Source: Bacteroidales bacterium
GTDB taxonomy: Bacteria; Bacteroidota; Bacteroidia; Bacteroidales; UBA932
Reading direction: 5' to 3'
NCBI GenBank assembly: GCA_017538685.1
Contig: JAFYIK010000007.1
Coordinates: 1 to 5,683, forward strand
DNA: 5,683 bases
The notes beneath the pieces are model-generated. The model was not told where the DNA came from. It made no database searches and saw only the letters and a list, made by a program, of their open reading frames with translations. Positions 4,457 through 5,683 of the stretch are shown one piece after another. The position numbers and the translations under genes are program-made. The first letter of the stretch is position 1, and each line of letters opens with the position of its first letter.

Positions 4457-5683
4457 ATGCGAAGGTTAATTCTTTTCATCGCGGCGACACTGGTATTTCA
4501 GGACGCATATTCTCAAGATGTAAAATGGGGGTCCTTTTCTTCTCCGGACAATAAATTGATCAACGGAGCAGGCGGCAACGAACAAATTATGCTTTCCGCT
4601 TCCTGTGACTGGTCTCTGTCCTCGTCTGAAGACTGGTTAATAGTGAGTCCCGCTGCTGGCGCAAAGGGCAACACTTTAGTCACAGTCACCACATCTGAAA
4701 ACACGAGCGGTTTTAGTCGCACGGGCGCTATTGTTGTCCATCCCTCCGGAGACACTCTTACCGTCACTCAATACCCATATATCTACACCCGCGAGGTCGC
4801 GGCATCCGGCAATGTGAGCAACGCGGTGTCTGTGTATTATTCCTTGACCGAGTTCACTAAAATCTACACTGTTCTGCCCGTACCTCAGTCCTGTATGTAT
4901 CAGGACATCTCTAATTTCACCTCCAATGGCGAGGTTATGAGATGCCGCAACAACGACAACCTATACGTCGTTAGTGACCTGACTGAGCGTGACATACCTT
5001 TTTCAGGCGGCTCTGTTCTGTCTTCTTCCTTCGATGTGACTGCATACTCTGTCACAGCGAATCTGTCCATTATTGACGGTTTTGCAGAGCCTGACTATGA
5101 TTCTGAACCATACACAAAGTATCTGGGCGATGAAAAGCGTGGCTACATCTCACCTTCCAATCCGATTATCAAGGCCGTTGCACAGGATCTTTGGGATGCG
5201 GCCGACGGTGATCTGATAGATTATGCCAGGAGGTGTTATGTGTGGACAGCAGTGAATATGTCCTACGGTAATCCTTACACAGACCTGCACCCGATTAAGG
5301 AACTTATGCGCACAAAGACTGGAGACTGCGCCAATTACTCCTCTGTGTTCATTTCCCTTTTGAGGGCAAAAGACATACCCGCACGTCACATAGTAATGAT
5401 AGAACCCAACAAGGCCGCAAAACACGTCAGGGCAGAGTTCTATCTCCCTGGCTACGGATGGATTCCCTGTGATCCCGAAATGGAAAGACATAACCCACAT
5501 CTTGATACAGCCCTATTATATTTCGGTCGCTTTACCGGAAAATATGTCGTCCTGTCACTTGGAATCAACTCACTGGTCAAGACTCCCACTTCCGCAAACT
5601 ATATGATTCCCCTCCTGCAGACATATAACTACTGGTGCTGGTACTCAATTCAGGGCGAATACTCCTTCCGCCACCTTTTCTCC
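4457..5683 (+). CDS. secreted BACON + transglutaminase-like domain protein (3' end outside window)
   Basis: The frame starting at ATG 4457 is open for 409 codons to the last base, so the C terminus is missing. Residues 1-20 form a Sec signal peptide ending YSQ/D without a lipobox, so the protein is exported, probably to the periplasm or beyond. About 22-105 is a BACON-type all-beta domain: Cys50-x-Trp52, DWLIVSPAAG (59-68), VTVTTSENTSG (75-85), a G-I-V strand, then LTVTQ (101-105). BACON domains often bind glycans or mucin or act as spacers. Residues 106-210 are beta-rich and unrecognised. A transglutaminase-like core follows at about 255-345, with the Cys-His-Asp triad as Cys291 (TGDCANYS), His323 (KHVRAEFYL) and Asp339 (CDPEM), plus LLRAKDIPARH at 301-311. 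It may be a cysteine protease, amidase or cross-linker; the substrate is unknown. It starts 5 bases after the antiporter stop with no promoter between, suggesting operon membership. GC content is lower than in the upstream genes. Confidence 0.88.
   Translation, partial: MRRLILFIAATLVFQDAYSQDVKWGSFSSPDNKLINGAGGNEQIMLSASCDWSLSSSEDWLIVSPAAGAKGNTLVTVTTSENTSGFSRTGAIVVHPSGDTLTVTQYPYIYTREVAASGNVSNAVSVYYSLTEFTKIYTVLPVPQSCMYQDISNFTSNGEVMRCRNNDNLYVVSDLTERDIPFSGGSVLSSSFDVTAYSVTANLSIIDGFAEPDYDSEPYTKYLGDEKRGYISPSNPIIKAVAQDLWDAADGDLIDYARRCYVWTAVNMSYGNPYTDLHPIKELMRTKTGDCANYSSVFISLLRAKDIPARHIVMIEPNKAAKHVRAEFYLPGYGWIPCDPEMERHNPHLDTALLYFGRFTGKYVVLSLGINSLVKTPTSANYMIPLLQTYNYWCWYSIQGEYSFRHLFS

Noticed and set aside
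4513..5500. Antisense ORFs (4513-4767 and 5150-5500) under the last gene
   Set aside because: The plus-strand frame from 4457 is open to the window end and carries a signal peptide, a BACON domain and a transglutaminase triad, so these are shadows.

Overview
The window looks like chromosomal DNA of a moderately GC-rich member of the Bacteroidota, probably order Bacteroidales. The evidence is threefold. First, TAnnTTTG-type -7 promoter boxes, the hallmark of the Bacteroidota housekeeping sigma factor, sit immediately upstream of four transcription units. Second, clear Shine-Dalgarno sequences are absent. Third, the families present (GSCFA-domain protein, BACON-domain secreted protein, short 'AQ'-cleaved outer membrane protein) are typical of this phylum. 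Genus cannot be fixed from the sequence; a Rikenellaceae or Alistipes-like GC level would fit.

Left part (1-645, minus strand): a tRNA-Leu(UAG) gene with its own promoter box, then a short gene for an exported beta-strand-rich protein that looks truncated relative to outer membrane barrels, its promoter, and a convincing intrinsic terminator that ends the sirtuin transcript.

Middle (646-2208): a minus-strand CobB-like sirtuin (NAD-dependent protein deacylase) and a plus-strand GSCFA-domain protein. They diverge from only 30 bp. The two -7 boxes lie back to back inside a 26-bp near-perfect inverted repeat, and both transcripts should be leaderless or nearly so.

Right part (2208-5683, plus strand): the GSCFA stop overlaps the start of a 747-residue CPA2-type cation:proton antiporter by one base. 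Five bases after the antiporter stop begins a secreted BACON + transglutaminase-like protein that runs open past the window edge. No promoter or terminator is visible between these three genes, so they look like one operon read from the divergent promoter. The last gene is visibly poorer in GC than its neighbours.

The window is mostly ordinary core genome. The points most worth a second look are the symmetric leaderless divergent promoter, substituted specificity and zinc-site residues in the sirtuin, the clipped outer membrane gene abutting the tRNA promoter, and the unusual partnering of an antiporter with a BACON-transglutaminase protein. I see no clear evidence of an entirely new biological system.
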